Positions 44,093 through 56,476 are shown, counted from the first letter of the stretch. The stretch is DNA of 64,000 nucleotides from Apoda limacodes (GCA_946406115.1 OX291544.1:30335521-30399520), one strand, 5' to 3'. The notes: generated from the letters alone by a model not told the origin. A program made the numbers and translations.

Positions 44093-44558
44093 AACGACAA
44101 AATCTAACATAGGAAAATTGGGTTTTCAGGTATCAATACTATCGTTAACTGGTATATGAATATTTTTTTAATAATAGGCCAAGTTATTTAAAATATTTGA
44201 AAGAAAAGCAAAAAAATACAAAAGAGGCATAATCCTGTTGATGAAGTAAATGTATACTATAATAATAAATATTTTTGGGAATAACACATATAAAATAGAA
44301 TATATACATAGATGGATAGAAAACACCCAGTCTCAAGACAAACACAAAAAGTAAATGTTATTCTTGAGAATGAATCGTCCAACGCCCCTTGATCCAGAAA
44401 TTGGGTCATTACCCACTAATCCACGGAGCTGATTTGTATTATAAAGCAAAATTTAATTACGCCAGTAGCTACTTATCTATATCAATAAAAAATACTAAGT
44501 TGCTGGATGATTAAAAACACGTTGTTCATCATGTCATATATATATATATTTATATATA

Positions 44559-44709
44559 CAGGATGGAAACGACAATGATCTTTTTCGATTATTTCTAAAC
44601 CATGCACGATATCGAAATACACATTAAGTATTACAAATCAGTATTTCAATTTCAATATCATGTATGGTTTAGAAATAGTCCAGTAAGATCCCTTAACGTT
44701 TCCACCCTG
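44559..44709. mobile_element. foldback MITE, mariner-like ends
   Basis: 151 bp, nearly all palindromic. The left end is caggatggaaacg and the right end is cgtttccaccctg; the second-level arms are atttctaaaccatgcacgat / atcatgtatggtttagaaat. It sits between TATATA runs, so a TA target duplication is plausible. No coding capacity. A lone similar terminus (atatacagggtggaaa) lies in ELOVL intron 4 near 34945. Confidence 0.7.
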
Positions 44710-44729
44710 TATATATTGTCATGTATATA

Positions 44730-46100
44730 CTTATTTACTAGAATAAAATAAGAAGCAACAATAAACATGATTATATGAATTTAAATTTGGTACTTCCTCA
44801 TTTTATGAATCCTTTTCAAGTAAATAGAAATCATCTACAGGATCTTATACATTGCTCACTTTCTTATTCTTCATCATCTTAGCGATGTATTTATAGCCTA
44901 ACGTTACAAGGCAGCAGTGTAAATAACAGTCATTATCAACCTGTTGATTTGTGTCATTTTTTAATTTCGGTTTAAGTAACATTGTTGCCACAATGTTATG
45001 ACATACATTGTTGTGGCACATCGCTAGTCAATACTTATTTTATTAACAAAATCATTGTAAATCGTCTACACACATAAAATACTCGGTACACCATTATATC
45101 AGGATACAGATGTCTATTGCTGGAAGTAGGCCTCGCCTTTAACCTACAGCCTGTAACCTGGCGCGTAGAGCTCTCCTACAGCCTGTAACCTGGCGCGTAG
45201 AGCTCTCCTACGCTGTGCTTTTCAGTACATGGATGTGCCTTGCTCACTCGCATTTTGGTATTGCTTATTCAGTACCTCCTCATTTTGTGTTCTGACCGGC
45301 AGGAAATCTATGAGCATAGAACTCTCCATCACTCACTGAGCGACCTTGAGCTATGAGAATGAGTTATGAGCGGTCACGTCTGAGTCATCATCATCAAACG
45401 AAACAGTGCGCAGTTTTTGAACGCGCGAAAATTTAATTCGGTGAATAAGCCCTTTTTTGAAATTTGACTGTATCAGTTATTAGGGTGGGCATTACATGGT
45501 AATTCGACATGATTTTCGTTTTTTCCATGTTTATCCCATGGGCCACCCGCTAAGAAGCTCTTCTGAGGCGGTCGAACATTGTACCAACGTATATTTTGGG
45601 GGTTATAAAAATACATTAAAAGAATTATAGTATAGTATAATAATTTATAGATTTTTTTTCTATAATTTGTTCTGTTTTAGTCTAACCTTTCCCCTCTCCT
45701 TTTCCTAGAAACAAAAAACCTTGAATAACTTCTCCTCCGAAAACAAATCCTGGATCCACCTATGTACCTAGTTCCTCCAGCAGTTCTGCTATGCCCATTA
45801 TATCATCGGAATGCCGAAGATAGTTGGTGATTAGGAAACTAATATTGAAGATACTCCACTTTCGCTTTAAATAAATTTTATCTATTGCAATACATACAGG
45901 TAAATGTTCAAACTTTAATATTGTGCAAACATATACATACGTAATGAATGATTATATGGACCAGGTTGTGAAAACCGTGTGAAACACAAATTAAGTCTAG
46001 TGTTTTAGTAATTTCTATTAGTCCATCTTATAACGTTGCGTACTTTCATACATTTATTATTAAAAATAGTATTTCAAGGAGAAAAATACTACTACTATTT
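44730..46100. other. intergenic; 32-bp exact duplication at 45143-45206
   Basis: No gene. cctacagcctgtaacctggc followed by gcgtagagctct is tandemly repeated twice with a 32-bp period at 45143-45206. The block begins in ctattgctggaagtaggcct, a common non-LTR 3' sequence in Lepidoptera. Confidence 0.5.
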
Positions 46101-46107
46101 TTTACAA

Positions 46108-46223
46108 AATAGGATCAAAGATTGTAAATAGGATCAGAGATTGTAAATAGAATCAAAGATTGTTGATAGGATCAAAGATTGTAAATAGAATCAAAGATTA
46201 GAAATAGGATCAAAGATTGTAAA
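46108..46223 (+). repeat. 19-bp minisatellite, about 6 copies
   Basis: Unit aataggatcaaagattgta, repeated about six times with G/A and T/A changes (aggatcagag, agaatcaaag variants). Confidence 0.85.
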
Positions 46224-46229
46224 TCAGCA

Positions 46230-47540
46230 ACTAATGGTTCTAGCAGTTTTTGCTATTTGATGACAAATTATTATTTGACTTTATTTACTGACAATAATTC
46301 TTTCTTAACATATATTATACTAGCTATTGTCCGTGGCTCCGCTCGCACTAAACTGGGCTTCTAGGCGGCGTATTAAGAAGATGTAAATTTCACGCAACAG
46401 CTTTTGTGTAACAAACAATCAAAAATGTTTTGACTTCTATGTATAATAAAATAATATTTTCTTACGTCAAATTGACAAAGTCCTCCTCCAGAATTTTCCA
46501 TGCTTCTTTGTCTCGTGCTATTATCCCGTTACTCTATGTTACGTGCTATAGTGCTCTATGTTGCTCTATATTACGGGCTATAGTACTCTATTTTACACTC
46601 TATGTTACGTACTTCGTGTTACACTAGCAGTGTTTTGAAGGTAATGATTCCACCTAAGATGTTGTGTATCCCTTTGTAGTTTACTTTTTTTTATCTCTTT
46701 TTTATCTCTCCATTTATTTTTATTAACCCTGAACATGTGTCAATTATAGTTTTTTTGGTTTTTTGATATCTTTGACTTTTGTTTTGTGTGTAATAGTTGT
46801 TAGTCTAACTTTGTCTTTGTTCTTAACATTTAGTAAGCTCTTTTCATATTGTGCTGACACAATTTTAACTTTTTGATGTCTTTCATTGTCACTACACATG
46901 TTTGGTGACTGTAGCTTAAACATGGCAGTATACATTTATGTAAGAATTTTGCTTTTAAATGTTAGTAGGACATCATCATTCGTTATGATATATTTTAATG
47001 CCCAGTAGTTTTTGCATGAATAGGTATAAAAAATCTACAAGTTACTTATAAGATACCAATTGTAAGTAGCGCCAAATTAGTATGTAAAAGAACCCTAATG
47101 GTAGAGTAAAGCATTGTCAACATGATCCGATGGAGTTCTTTTACCAACTTATTTTACTATTTTTTTTACTATGAAAAACAGAACAAAAACTCTTCATATA
47201 ATATTATGTGACTAGAATGTCTATTACTTATTTGAACAAGATAAACTTCAACGAAACTTAGAGTTACACAAAATACCGGCTACTTTACCGAGGCATTTTC
47301 TGGTTACACATTTAGTTTTGCCATGGCATCTTATGTATCCTTGTTCTCCAGTTGTAGATTGGGCATTAGCTATTTGCCGTCAAGATAATTTTTCTGGAGA
47401 AACAATATCAACAACTTTTTAGATTTTCCGACCGACACGGCTCGTTCTGGTTAAGATGTCTTGTCTACAAGGGCTATACGAAATTCGAATCGATTTGGAA
47501 ATGCAAGATTGCAATGATCTCACAAAATCAAAATGCTTAA
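46230..47540. other. intergenic; repeat head at 46318-46390
   Basis: 46318-46390 (actagctattgtccgtggct, ccgctcgcac) is the head of the family with tail at 24931-25090. Local ctctatgttac/ctctatattacg reiteration occurs at 46532-46620. No gene seen. Confidence 0.45.
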
Positions 47541-47544
47541 CTGA

Positions 47545-47755
47545 ACTAAAAACGAGTTCTGACCGAAGATACATAGGATACACCTATGTTTAAATAAAGT
47601 CGAGCTACTGCACCTAGTTCTAGCCGGTATGATGAAGGCTAAACCTAGTTCTAACCGAAGATAAATAGTATCTAAGTCTCCGTTAAGTTACCTGTGACCG
47701 GCGGCACCTAGCTCCGGCCGACTAAAACTAGGTGTAACCACACTTCGGCTTTTAG
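47545..47755. repeat. degenerate cluster of cctagttctaaccg motifs
   Basis: Variants of cacctagttctagccg occur at about 47550, 47613, 47643 and 47706, with a reverse partner aaactaggtgtaacc at 47725 and cggcttttagccg at 47746. Some are followed by aagata(a/c)ata. Irregular spacing of roughly 30-65 bp. Origin unknown. Confidence 0.45.
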
Positions 47756-47954
47756 CCGTAACAGATATACTATATATCTATTAAATGTAATAAATAAAAC
47801 ACTGTTGTGTAATTATTTTAATTTTATACTCAAATATAAACTATTAATACAATTAAAAAAAAAGATAATCATTAAATTAACCATAACAATAACAATATAC
47901 TAAGTACCCTAAAATTATACAAATCAAACATATAAACAAAAGATATGATAAAAA

Positions 47955-48180
47955 ACGGTCCTGGCTGTGGTCTTATCATTGCCATAGTCGTTAAGCTAAG
48001 TAAGGGCCTTACGGGTGGTCTGAAAATTCTGTCACGAACACTAGTGGCTAATAGCTCGACACAGTCTGCTAATTAGCACTGTGCCAGCGCGGTGGAAAAT
48101 GACCTAAGCCTCTTTACCGTAAGCAGAGTCCTGTGCCACTATAGTGGCGATAAACAACGGCTGAAGCAATATACATGATT
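47955..48180 (+). repeat. SINE-like repeat (gtcgttaagctaag ... gataaacaacggctga)
   Basis: Begins near ccatagtcgttaagctaagt and ends ctgtgccactatagtggcga, then taaacaacggctgaagcaat. Shares these end strings with copies at 49786-49895 and 55990-56130, and the first string also with the SINE at 59815-60125. Confidence 0.55.
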
Positions 48181-48581
48181 AATACTAAAAGTGTTAGTTT
48201 GTTTAACCTCCTTTAACGTCATACTATTCTATATACCGTGACGTCCCTATGGAGCAATGCAGTGGCTTTTACACAGTTGGAGGAACAAAATAACAGTATA
48301 CTTTTATCGCGGTCGAGAATTCCAACGGGAATCAATTTACCGGCGAGTGAAACCAAAAGTTAAAATATGTATTGACATATTTAGAAAAAACTACAAATTT
48401 TTACTGAAATATGATACCTGTTATTATTTGTCAATATTATTACAAAACTTTGTACCGTTGAATAACTTAACATACTATGTATTGTGTAACACATTATGTG
48501 AAAGGTAACACTTGCTAACATAGTAGTAGCGCAGTCAAACGGTTCGTCAGCATACGTTCGTATCGTGGAAAGCGATTGGCA

Positions 48582-48989
48582 AGAGAACTCATGTGTAGTA
48601 CTACAATGTTAGGTGGGAGAACTCATGTGTAGTACTAAAATAAATGTAAGGTGGGAGAACTTATGTGTAGTACTACAATGACAGGCGGGAGAACTCATGT
48701 GTAGTACTACAATGTTAGGTAGGAGAATTCATGTGTAGTACTTCAATGTTAGGCGGAAGAACTCATGTGTAGTACTATAATGTTAGGTAGGAGAATTCAT
48801 GTGTAGTATTACAATGATAGGTGGGAGAACTCATGTGTAGTACTACAATGATAGGTGGGATAACTCAAGTGTACTATTGCAATGTTAGGTGTGCGAGGTT
48901 ACGGGTAGTACTGAAATGTTATGCGAGAGAGCTCATGAGTAGTATTGAAATAATATGCGAAAGAGCTCATAAGTAGTATTGCAATGTTA
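48582..48989 (+). repeat. 34-bp minisatellite, 12 copies
   Basis: Unit ggtgggagaactcatgtgta plus gtactacaatgtta (34 bp), repeated 12 times over 408 bp; one copy (the second) has a 4-bp insertion. Copies 1-8 are closely alike, while copies 9-12 are progressively more diverged, as expected if homogenisation acts at the left end. The unit has no open frame across copies because the period is not a multiple of three and tag/taa stops recur. Confidence 0.92.
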
Positions 48990-49194
48990 AATATTTCTTA
49001 CTGCGGTTGTTTATTTTATACCTACTATGTGCCTTACAGGCTTCCGTGGGGTCAGGACCTGATGATCTGTAATACAGATTTCTTCACCTACATGAGACAC
49101 CAGCTCCTCACTTATTAGTTTATTATTCATCAGTGAGGAAAAATAAATAATTAATTATTATGGATAGTATTGAAATGCATTTTTTTATACTACT

Positions 49195-49330
49195 AATGGA
49201 AAGATATGGTAAGTGAGTTTGGGATCGTCGACAATTCTTACAGCCCGTCGTTGAACCGAGTCAAAATGGCCGCGCTGGTATCCGGATGCACCCACAACAG
49301 AGATGACAGCCGTACTGCTTACAGCTTTAT
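49195..49330 (-). pseudogene. non-LTR retrotransposon RT, C-terminal fragment
   Basis: Minus strand encodes VGASGYQRGHFDSVQRRAVR followed by IVDDPKLT, matching the W-GxxxYQLDxFDSIQRRAVRIV signature near the C-terminus of lepidopteran Jockey/CR1-like RTs. Only about 40 codons survive. Confidence 0.7.
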
Positions 49331-49339
49331 TCTTGTTTA

Positions 49340-51537
49340 GTCACATTTGCATCCAAAATACTTGTATTAAAGAAATATTTATTAGCTATACAGATGTGAT
49401 GTTTTATTTTGTCACTTAAGCTTGAGGGTATATGATAGTTGGCATTGAATAATTTGTAATATATACAGAGAAACTCGTGTGTGGCCCAGTTACATTTGTG
49501 TATTGGAAACTATCTGCAAAGTTAAGTAACGTTAGGTGTCGTCAGTCATTGGTTAATCATCTACTGACAAATTTATTTCAGCTCCTCTATTGCTTCAGAT
49601 GACTCATTTAACCGTCGGTCTCGACCATAGACATAGAGAAGACAGCGCATTTTCTGGCCAGAAGTGAAAAATAAATGGCCGCAAAAGTGTGAAAGAGACG
49701 AAATGAAACTGTGGTGTCTAGTCTAAGAGAAAAGACACCATAGATTAACTTTGTCTCTTACTAAAGTGTGACTAATGTTGTGAGGCTATTGCGCAGATCA
49801 GCAGTCGCTAAGCCAAGTCTAGTAGTAGAGTGAAGAAACCTAAACTTCTTTTCTCCAGGAAGAGGCCTGTGCCCCAACAACAACTATAATAAATTTAGTT
49901 AAATATTGTTTAAATCACGTCTCATTAATTATTCATGCTTTGCACCTATGTTTTGACAAGTGTCGGTCATTATACTGTGGTGTTAATTAACATTTTTCTA
50001 CGGAATACTATAAATATAAACTTTTAAACCATGCATAAAGAAAAACTGAAAATAGTGGTAATGGAAGTATAAGCAATAAGATCTGCAATGATATCGCGTA
50101 TCATAACCACAATTAATTATAAATTATATATATAAATTATATATATTTAAGCTAAAAGTTTTTTTCTAGTGTTTGCTTGAAATTTAGGCACCTACAGAAC
50201 CGATTTCAATAAAACTTGCACTGTTCCCTAAGTTGACGATAAAAAATCTAATAAAATTATTGCTATCCCATTTCGAGTTTTTAGTACGTATTTATAAACA
50301 TACATACATATACGCTCTTGCATCTTGGCCCACCTGTTTATTAACCATGATAGACTTCGTCGTAAATTGCAAGTTTTAAATGAACAAGCCGTAAAATAAA
50401 GGTCCTGGGCAGAATCATATTCCCATATTGCAGGTTTCTGACAAACTGTAAAAAGTAAGTTAGGATGGGCAGGGGTATAATAAGTTCAATTATTAGATTT
50501 TATTATTTTCCTAAGTATACATATATCCATATATTGTATCTTACACTTATTTCTGTTACTATTACATTCGTCTTTTTAAAAGGGAAAATTGCTTTTAAAC
50601 ATAATGATGCCTAACCTATTCCCGCTGATAATAATTGTTTATATAAATCTTCAATTTAAGTAGCTAGAAGATTTTGCTAGTGGCTGCATTGATACATTGT
50701 TGGATTGATACCGAAAACTTGATGGTAAACAAATTATTATAGTAAGCTATATAAATTCAATTTTGGTTATTCCTGCGGTAACTTTTGAATTTTTTATGTA
50801 AAAATTCCTATGTGTAAATTCAAGTATTTAACATGTATTAATTCCGAATTTCAGCCAAATCCTTTGTATTTTAATAAGAACTTTTATTTGAAATGCAAAA
50901 CAAAGTTTGATTGTTTTAATATTAGTATGCTATAAAGTATCTATGCAACAATCAAATACGTTTCTAGGTAACCTAATTCTTGGATACCTTGTGCGTTAAT
51001 AACGTTGCAATATAGCTAACCTTAACACAATTAATTATTTATTTATTTTAATTAATATATATTGATTATATGCAAAGCTACTTTATTGAATTTTACTGTG
51101 GAGGGTAACTGACAGGGTCATTAGATTTTGATTGAACAATTAGGATTTGTGGTTCATACTGAAAGAACAGGACTAGAAAAAAAAATTGGTCGATGGAGAA
51201 TGGTGTCCATGTTTTACAGGATATTCTAAAAATTTACAAAAAGATAAATAATTTCCTTTCTATTTCTTTTTTGATTTTTATGTAACTGGTTGAATTTCAA
51301 AAGATTTTTGTTATGACGCAATAATTAAGAAGGTAATTGCTATATTCTTTAACAAGCCGTATGCATTTTTTAAAAGTGCAATGTTGGTGACGTCACTATC
51401 TGTGATGATTTGGTATCGAGCGTTTTTCGCATAGCGCAAGTTATCGAGGGAAAACTTCATTTATAATAACAATAACCTTTAATTACGCATAAATTTGAGG
51501 CAAATAGGCATTTTCCATTTTTGACTCATGCTGCAAG
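49340..51537. other. intergenic; SINE-like fragment at 49786-49895
   Basis: No gene. 49786-49895 (cagcagtcgctaagccaagt, gaggcctgtgccccaacaac) is a decayed SINE-like copy. 50113-50150 is a short (AT)n-rich palindromic tract. Confidence 0.45.
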
Positions 51538-51846
51538 TTTTTTTTTTTTTTTTACTTCTAAGGTAGCAAACAAGTTTCCGGTCGGCCTGATGGTAAGCGA
51601 TCACCGCAGCCAATGGACGATTGCAAAACCGGAGGTAATAGCGCGTAGCCGACCCTTTGAAAATCTAATAACCATTTTGTTGAAGGACCCCATACTTTCT
51701 GTAGTCCTAAAATAAAAATTTGGTCAAGAACTCATTCCACAACCTAAGCGTTAGGAGAAGAAGTCTCTCTTAAACCGAACTGTACGTGACCGTTTAGGTT
51801 CTAAGGTGTGAGGATGAATTCCCTGCCGATGGCGAGCGGTGTGACT
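51538..51846 (+). repeat. SINE-like repeat, near-complete copy
   Basis: The most complete copy of this family in the window. Starts with a T16 run, then aaggtagcaaacaagtttcc, ggcctgatggtaagcgatca, aatggacgattgcaaaacc, a bridging aaaaaccatactttctgtag-type segment, cattccacaacctaagcg, accgaactgtacgtgaccg, aaggtgtgaggatgaattcc and ctgccgatggcgagcggtg. The poly-T start means the element reads tail-first on this strand. Copies or parts: 11391, 35915, 38528, 42055, 55616 and 57070. Confidence 0.7.
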
Positions 51847-51849
51847 CTG

Positions 51850-53310
51850 AAATCCGACCCAATGTAAATAACCACTGAAAACTATATACACATTGAAAAA
51901 ACAAAACAACTCCATTTTAGGGTTCCGTACCACATAGGTGCCAACGGAAACCTATTACTAAGTCTGCGCTGTTTGTTATCATTTAATATATAAGAGGAAA
52001 GAACTTATTGAAAGAACTAAGAAATATTAAAATCTTGACAGAATATGTGTCTTAATGACGGGTAAAGAGAAACCTTACTCGTGTTATAACCTTAGAAAAA
52101 TGACTATTCAACCAAAAACATGTTCATGTAAAATGTGGCCAAGACGAGAGTGATGAGACCATATGGCTCGCGCTGTCAAAAAGTTATCAGATTTCATGTA
52201 CAGCCAAGCTTCTAACACTACACGCCCTTACTCTACAAACCCTTACTTCACGAACCCTACACTTTAGTCAAAATGTGTGCTTGGCCGACACAAGTTACCA
52301 AACCTATGTTAAAAAATCGACGAAGCAGTTCGAGAAAAATTAGCCAGTGCCCATGCGCTTCGCTTGGCTCATCTTGGCGGGGGCACTACGGTGCCCCCAG
52401 ATTACTTACCTCAAATGTGTTAGTTTTTTGTACCTACATGCCTGTCAGTCCTAATGTTCTCTAAGGGGAACATAAAAATAGGGACAGGATCTAAATCCTT
52501 ATAGTAAAATATATAAACTACTTCCCTGTTGTTAAGTGTCCAAAATCAATTTATTTCAATAGCACTTGTCTCTAACACTAATGCAATACTATCTACTATA
52601 AGCGTAATACTATACCTTAATATATAGCGACTAAATAATTAACTTTAGGTTATTTGACAGCTCGACAACGGTAACGACAACAACTAGTGTTTCCAGCAAA
52701 AACGCTACGTTCTTTTAGCGATTTTCAGATAGCGAATGGGCGGGACTAAACATGTGTATTTAGGCTCATTGGATTGATAAGGCAAGATTTCTCTAGGGAC
52801 TACGGTATAGAGTTCTTAAAGAAGAGAGTAATATGATTTTTTAAAGGCCAGGCACCGCGCTTGTAATTACTGTTGTTGCAAACGTCCGTAGGCTAAGGCA
52901 GACTCGTAAGCTTTTTTGCCACCTTAGTGGTATAAAAAAACAGTCATATACTTCAATTTGCACAGACTATATCGGATAATAAAAAACAAAAAGTAAAAAA
53001 TTAAAAGGATTCCATACCTACAAGAAACTTCTGTTTTTTAATGTTTTTTTTTTGTTTTAGCTCTGCCCTAAAAACCATAAGTTTTAAACTTGAAATGGTT
53101 GTACAGCAAAATGTAACATACAAAAATAAAATAACAACTAAGTCGCCAAGTGGACGACGGACTGGTGCTAAAATTAAAAACAAAAATACCCTTAGCGCCA
53201 TCTTAAAAAAATCCAGATCATGTTAGTTGGACTTATGTTTTCCGCACTTAGCCTTATAATAGGGCCATTGTACGTAGGTAACCAATACCTGTCATTGGTT
53301 ACTCATACCA
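51850..53310. other. intergenic
   Basis: No gene. A tttagggttccgtaccacat fragment at 51914-51933 belongs to the ggttccgt family. A GC-richer piece at 52340-52400 (cttggcgggggcactacggt) looks like an unnamed repeat. A 9-bp-arm hairpin gtaaccaat/attggttac is at 53279-53304. Confidence 0.45.
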
Positions 53311-53318
53311 TCTGAGCT

Positions 53319-53785
53319 CTATCCAAAAGTTAAGGAGGCATCATTGATGTTATTCAGCGCTTCTCTCATGGTTTGTGGATTCTTAAGGAGCTTCGTCCGT
53401 TGGTCGCTCACGCTTTTGCAGTGAAGAACCACGTGAGACGGTGTCTCCTCGGCTTCCATACAGCCCCTGCATAGAGGACTGTCGGTAACGCCGATATTGA
53501 AAAAGTGCCTGTTTAGCGGGCAGTGACCTGTTATTATGCCAACTATGTAGAGTAGGTTTTTCCTGCTAAGTTTTAACAGTTTGTGCGACAGATTTGCGTC
53601 CAAAGATGTAAGAACATTCTTGGTGTGTTTGCAGTCTGTCTGTTCTGCCCACTGTTTGTTGTGTTGTTATAAGGTTCTGTCACGTAACCATGTTTTGAAT
53701 TGGATGAATGGTAGCGGTACAATTGGTTCGGGTCCCATAATTTTAGTGCCCGATCCTCTCTTTGCCAACTCATCTGCCGCATAAC
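53319..53785 (-). pseudogene. non-LTR retrotransposon RNase H domain, C-terminal relic
   Basis: Minus strand: ADELAKRGSGTKIMGPEPIV (53700-53785 in one frame), the conserved end of the retroelement RNase H domain. After a frameshift, an open block at 53319-53603 has LLYIVGIITGHCPLNRHFF, GVTDSPLCRGCMEAEETPSH and VVLHCKSV, the zinc-knuckle-like C-x2-C...H...C tail found after RNase H in Jockey/I/R1-like elements. The RT is missing. An in-frame-disrupting indel and stops make it non-functional. Confidence 0.82.
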
Positions 53786-53789
53786 ATAA

Positions 53790-54755
53790 TAATTGTGGAA
53801 TAATAATGCAGCAGATAATTTTGCTCCTTATACTGAAAAAAAAAAATCCCCAAGGAACGTGGGTCGAATTTGAAATATATAGAAGTATCAGACATAACCT
53901 GTTGGCAGCAGATTTCCTTCAGTCTTACAACTACAATATGAGATTTTGGCCAATATCTTAAGGAGAAACGGAAGTCCCATTGAAACGGAAGTCCCATTAG
54001 CATTCTAATAATTGTTTTGTATTACATCTTGATGCAAAATCTGCCCGATTTGTATGATGTAATGATAATTTTCTGTTGGTTTGTTGAATTTAATTTGTTT
54101 TATACGATTGCCGACAAGTGTGTTCCAGATTAAATTAAAAAAACTTGAGTCAGTCCTTTTAGGGTGAGTATTAAGATTGACGTGTTACACTGTTTGAAAA
54201 ATTATCCTCTAGGGGGCAAATAAGGGGATGATAATTTGTATGAGAAATCCAATATTTGGCAGCTAAAACCAACAATTTAAAGCCTTCTTACCTTTCGGAC
54301 GAAGTCGCGGGAATAAGCTAGTTTATTTATATTCATATATTCACTTGTAGTACATGCCATCGAGCATTCCGATGTAGAATTGCATCGATTGTTAAATTAA
54401 TGCCAACAATTAATTTATTTACATTGCGTAGCGTGACCCTACAGCGGGTCAGCATGCACTACAGGTCCATTAAAATAATTGTTAATTGTTCACAACTGTA
54501 AGAAAATGTATTGACATCAACACTCATGACGTCATGAGAAGTATTTCTGGATATATTTGAATGAATTGCATTTCTGGGGTTAAATGTTACAAATTAAAGT
54601 GTTACAAGGGTTTAAAAAGGTTATCATTCGATATTTATGTAGCGGAATTTATAGCTTAAAGCAAAGCAACACCCGAAATCTTCGTTTTATTTATACAGTC
54701 AGTCATCGCTTTAGATAACTCGCCAACATAGAGACAATCATGGCGCCGCTACAAA
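53790..54755. other. intergenic
   Basis: AT-rich, no gene. 54290-54322 (cctttcggacgaagtcgcgg, gaataagctag) is a repeat head fragment. Confidence 0.45.
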
Positions 54756-54760
54756 ATGTA

Positions 54761-54894
54761 TGACTGGCTGGATAGCACCCCATTAGCCATATATGACGAC
54801 ATTTATTAAGTACTGGCTGGACGGCACCCCACTAGCCATATGTGACGACATACATTATGATTATGTACTGGCTGGACAGCACCCCACTAGCCAG
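54761..54894 (+). repeat. imperfect ~50-bp tandem triplication
   Basis: Three copies of tactggctggacggcacccc followed by actagccatatgtgacgaca, with starts at about 54761, 54811 and 54866 and unit lengths of about 50-55. The flanking 54895-55050 is GC-richer; both strands are open there but show no known domain. Confidence 0.7.
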
Positions 54895-55061
54895 AAACTT
54901 AGAGGCACAGGAGTACCGCCAGGACAAACCACCCTCTGTAGGTACTGGTATCTCTGGTGGCTGCCTCGCTTCTGCAGTGCGTTGTCAATGTTCGCCAAGG
55001 CGCGCATAAATGGGTTCACGCCATATGTAGAAAAAAATCTGTGGTGAAGATACGGAGAAGG

Positions 55062-55240
55062 ACATATGCTACTTTTTATCCTGGAAAATAAAAAGTTTCC
55101 GCGGGAGTAATATAACCGAATTCCACATGATCGAACCATAGCTGCAGCTAGAACTTGCTATAATAAACTTCTTTACTTTAATGAAGGAGTTGCCGTAAGA
55201 AACCCACGCCGATACCCAAATTATTTAAAACTCACATTAT
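55062..55240 (-). repeat. interspersed repeat, minus copy
   Basis: tactttttatcctggaaaat, gtttccgcgggagtaatata, accgaattccacatgatcga, atgaaggagttgccg and acccacgccgatacc form the head half of the family whose tail is at 24931-25090 and whose best head is at 62855-63098. Confidence 0.55.
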
Positions 55241-55615
55241 TTAAACAGGTTTTCTTGTTGATTTGTTAACATCGGTTGATAAAAATATCGACTCACTGAC
55301 TTGTAGATACGAAATGTTTTAAATTATCTGCAGTGTCTGCATCTGAAATATTTAAATAGTCTGGGGCTTGTACGCCTACTACTATTTGCACACTCGATAC
55401 TCACTACAGATTGTAGTTTAGTTTTCTATGAAAAGTCGTACAAATCCTCTACCGGTTAGTGTAGAAACTAACGGTTACTGTACGAACTTACGCTTTTAAG
55501 ACTTAACACTTAGCTAATATACATTAATACTATTACTTTTTATGTGGCTACAATAAGCGAGTGTTGATTTTGTTATCTTGAAGCGGACATACTAATTCAT
55601 TCAAATAATAGTTCG

Positions 55616-55786
55616 ATTTTTTTTTTTTTTTTAAACCACTAAGGTGGCAAACAAGCACGCGGTCCGCCTGATGGTGAGCGGTTACCGTGGCCTATGGACG
55701 CTTGTAACACCAGGGGTATCACTCGCACGTTGCCAACCCTTCAAAAATAAAGTAATAATAACTTCTTTCATGAAGAACCCCATACT
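55616..55786 (+). repeat. SINE-like repeat, 5' module
   Basis: T17 run, then aaaccactaaggtggcaaac, aagcacgcggtccgcctgat, ggtgagcggttaccgtggcc, tatggacgcttgtaacacc, cacgttgccaacccttc and aagaaccccatact. Same family as 51538-51846, truncated after the first half. Confidence 0.65.
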
Positions 55787-55989
55787 CCAGACCAAATTAT
55801 GCTTATTCATATATCTACGGGTCTTCTGTATCGGGACCAGTAGAAGTAGGTATGTCATGCATTTTGCTTTAGAATTGTCAAGTCCGAGTTCACGAGGCAT
55901 TTTGAAATCAATTGTTTAATCTTCAGTATGGAAGTGACCGGCTATTGCCCAATTTTTCTGAGTTCCTCTGGCCCTCAGAGGTCACATTC

Positions 55990-56130
55990 GAAGCAGAACT
56001 AAGGGGCCCTGGCACTCATAAGACAGCAGTCGCTAAGCTAAGTCAGAAGCCTGATGTCAACGTATGCCAATCCACACTGTGCCTAGAGACCTGTGCCATG
56101 TAGTGGGGACAAACAACGGCTGAGGTAACA
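55990..56130 (+). repeat. SINE-like repeat copy
   Basis: gacagcagtcgctaagctaa, gtcagaagcctgatgtcaac, gcctagagacctgtgccatg and tagtggggacaaacaacggc, ending ctgaggtaacaacaacag. Shares ends with 47955-48180. Confidence 0.6.
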
Positions 56131-56476
56131 ACAACAGCGATAAAAGTGAAAGTAAATTTAGATAAGCTTAGATAGTTTTCATATAGCTATCCCTGCGCAG
56201 ACCCACACTGTTACTTTCTCGCGTCTACGATTTCTGAGGATTCCTTACAGACTCTTGCTGACCCAGAAAATGTTAAATGTCAAGGTAACATTTAAATTTT
56301 TCTGAGGTATTTGGGACTTTGATCTGTCATAAGATGATGTCGTTATTACAATAATCTATCTTCTGTTTAGGTCTCTGTTTATCTGGTTAGGAAATTTGTT
56401 AAACTATTTTACATATTAAAAATATACCTAAAGTTTTGCCATTATTCAAAAGTGCGTACGCTTCCTCAATTTTTTT

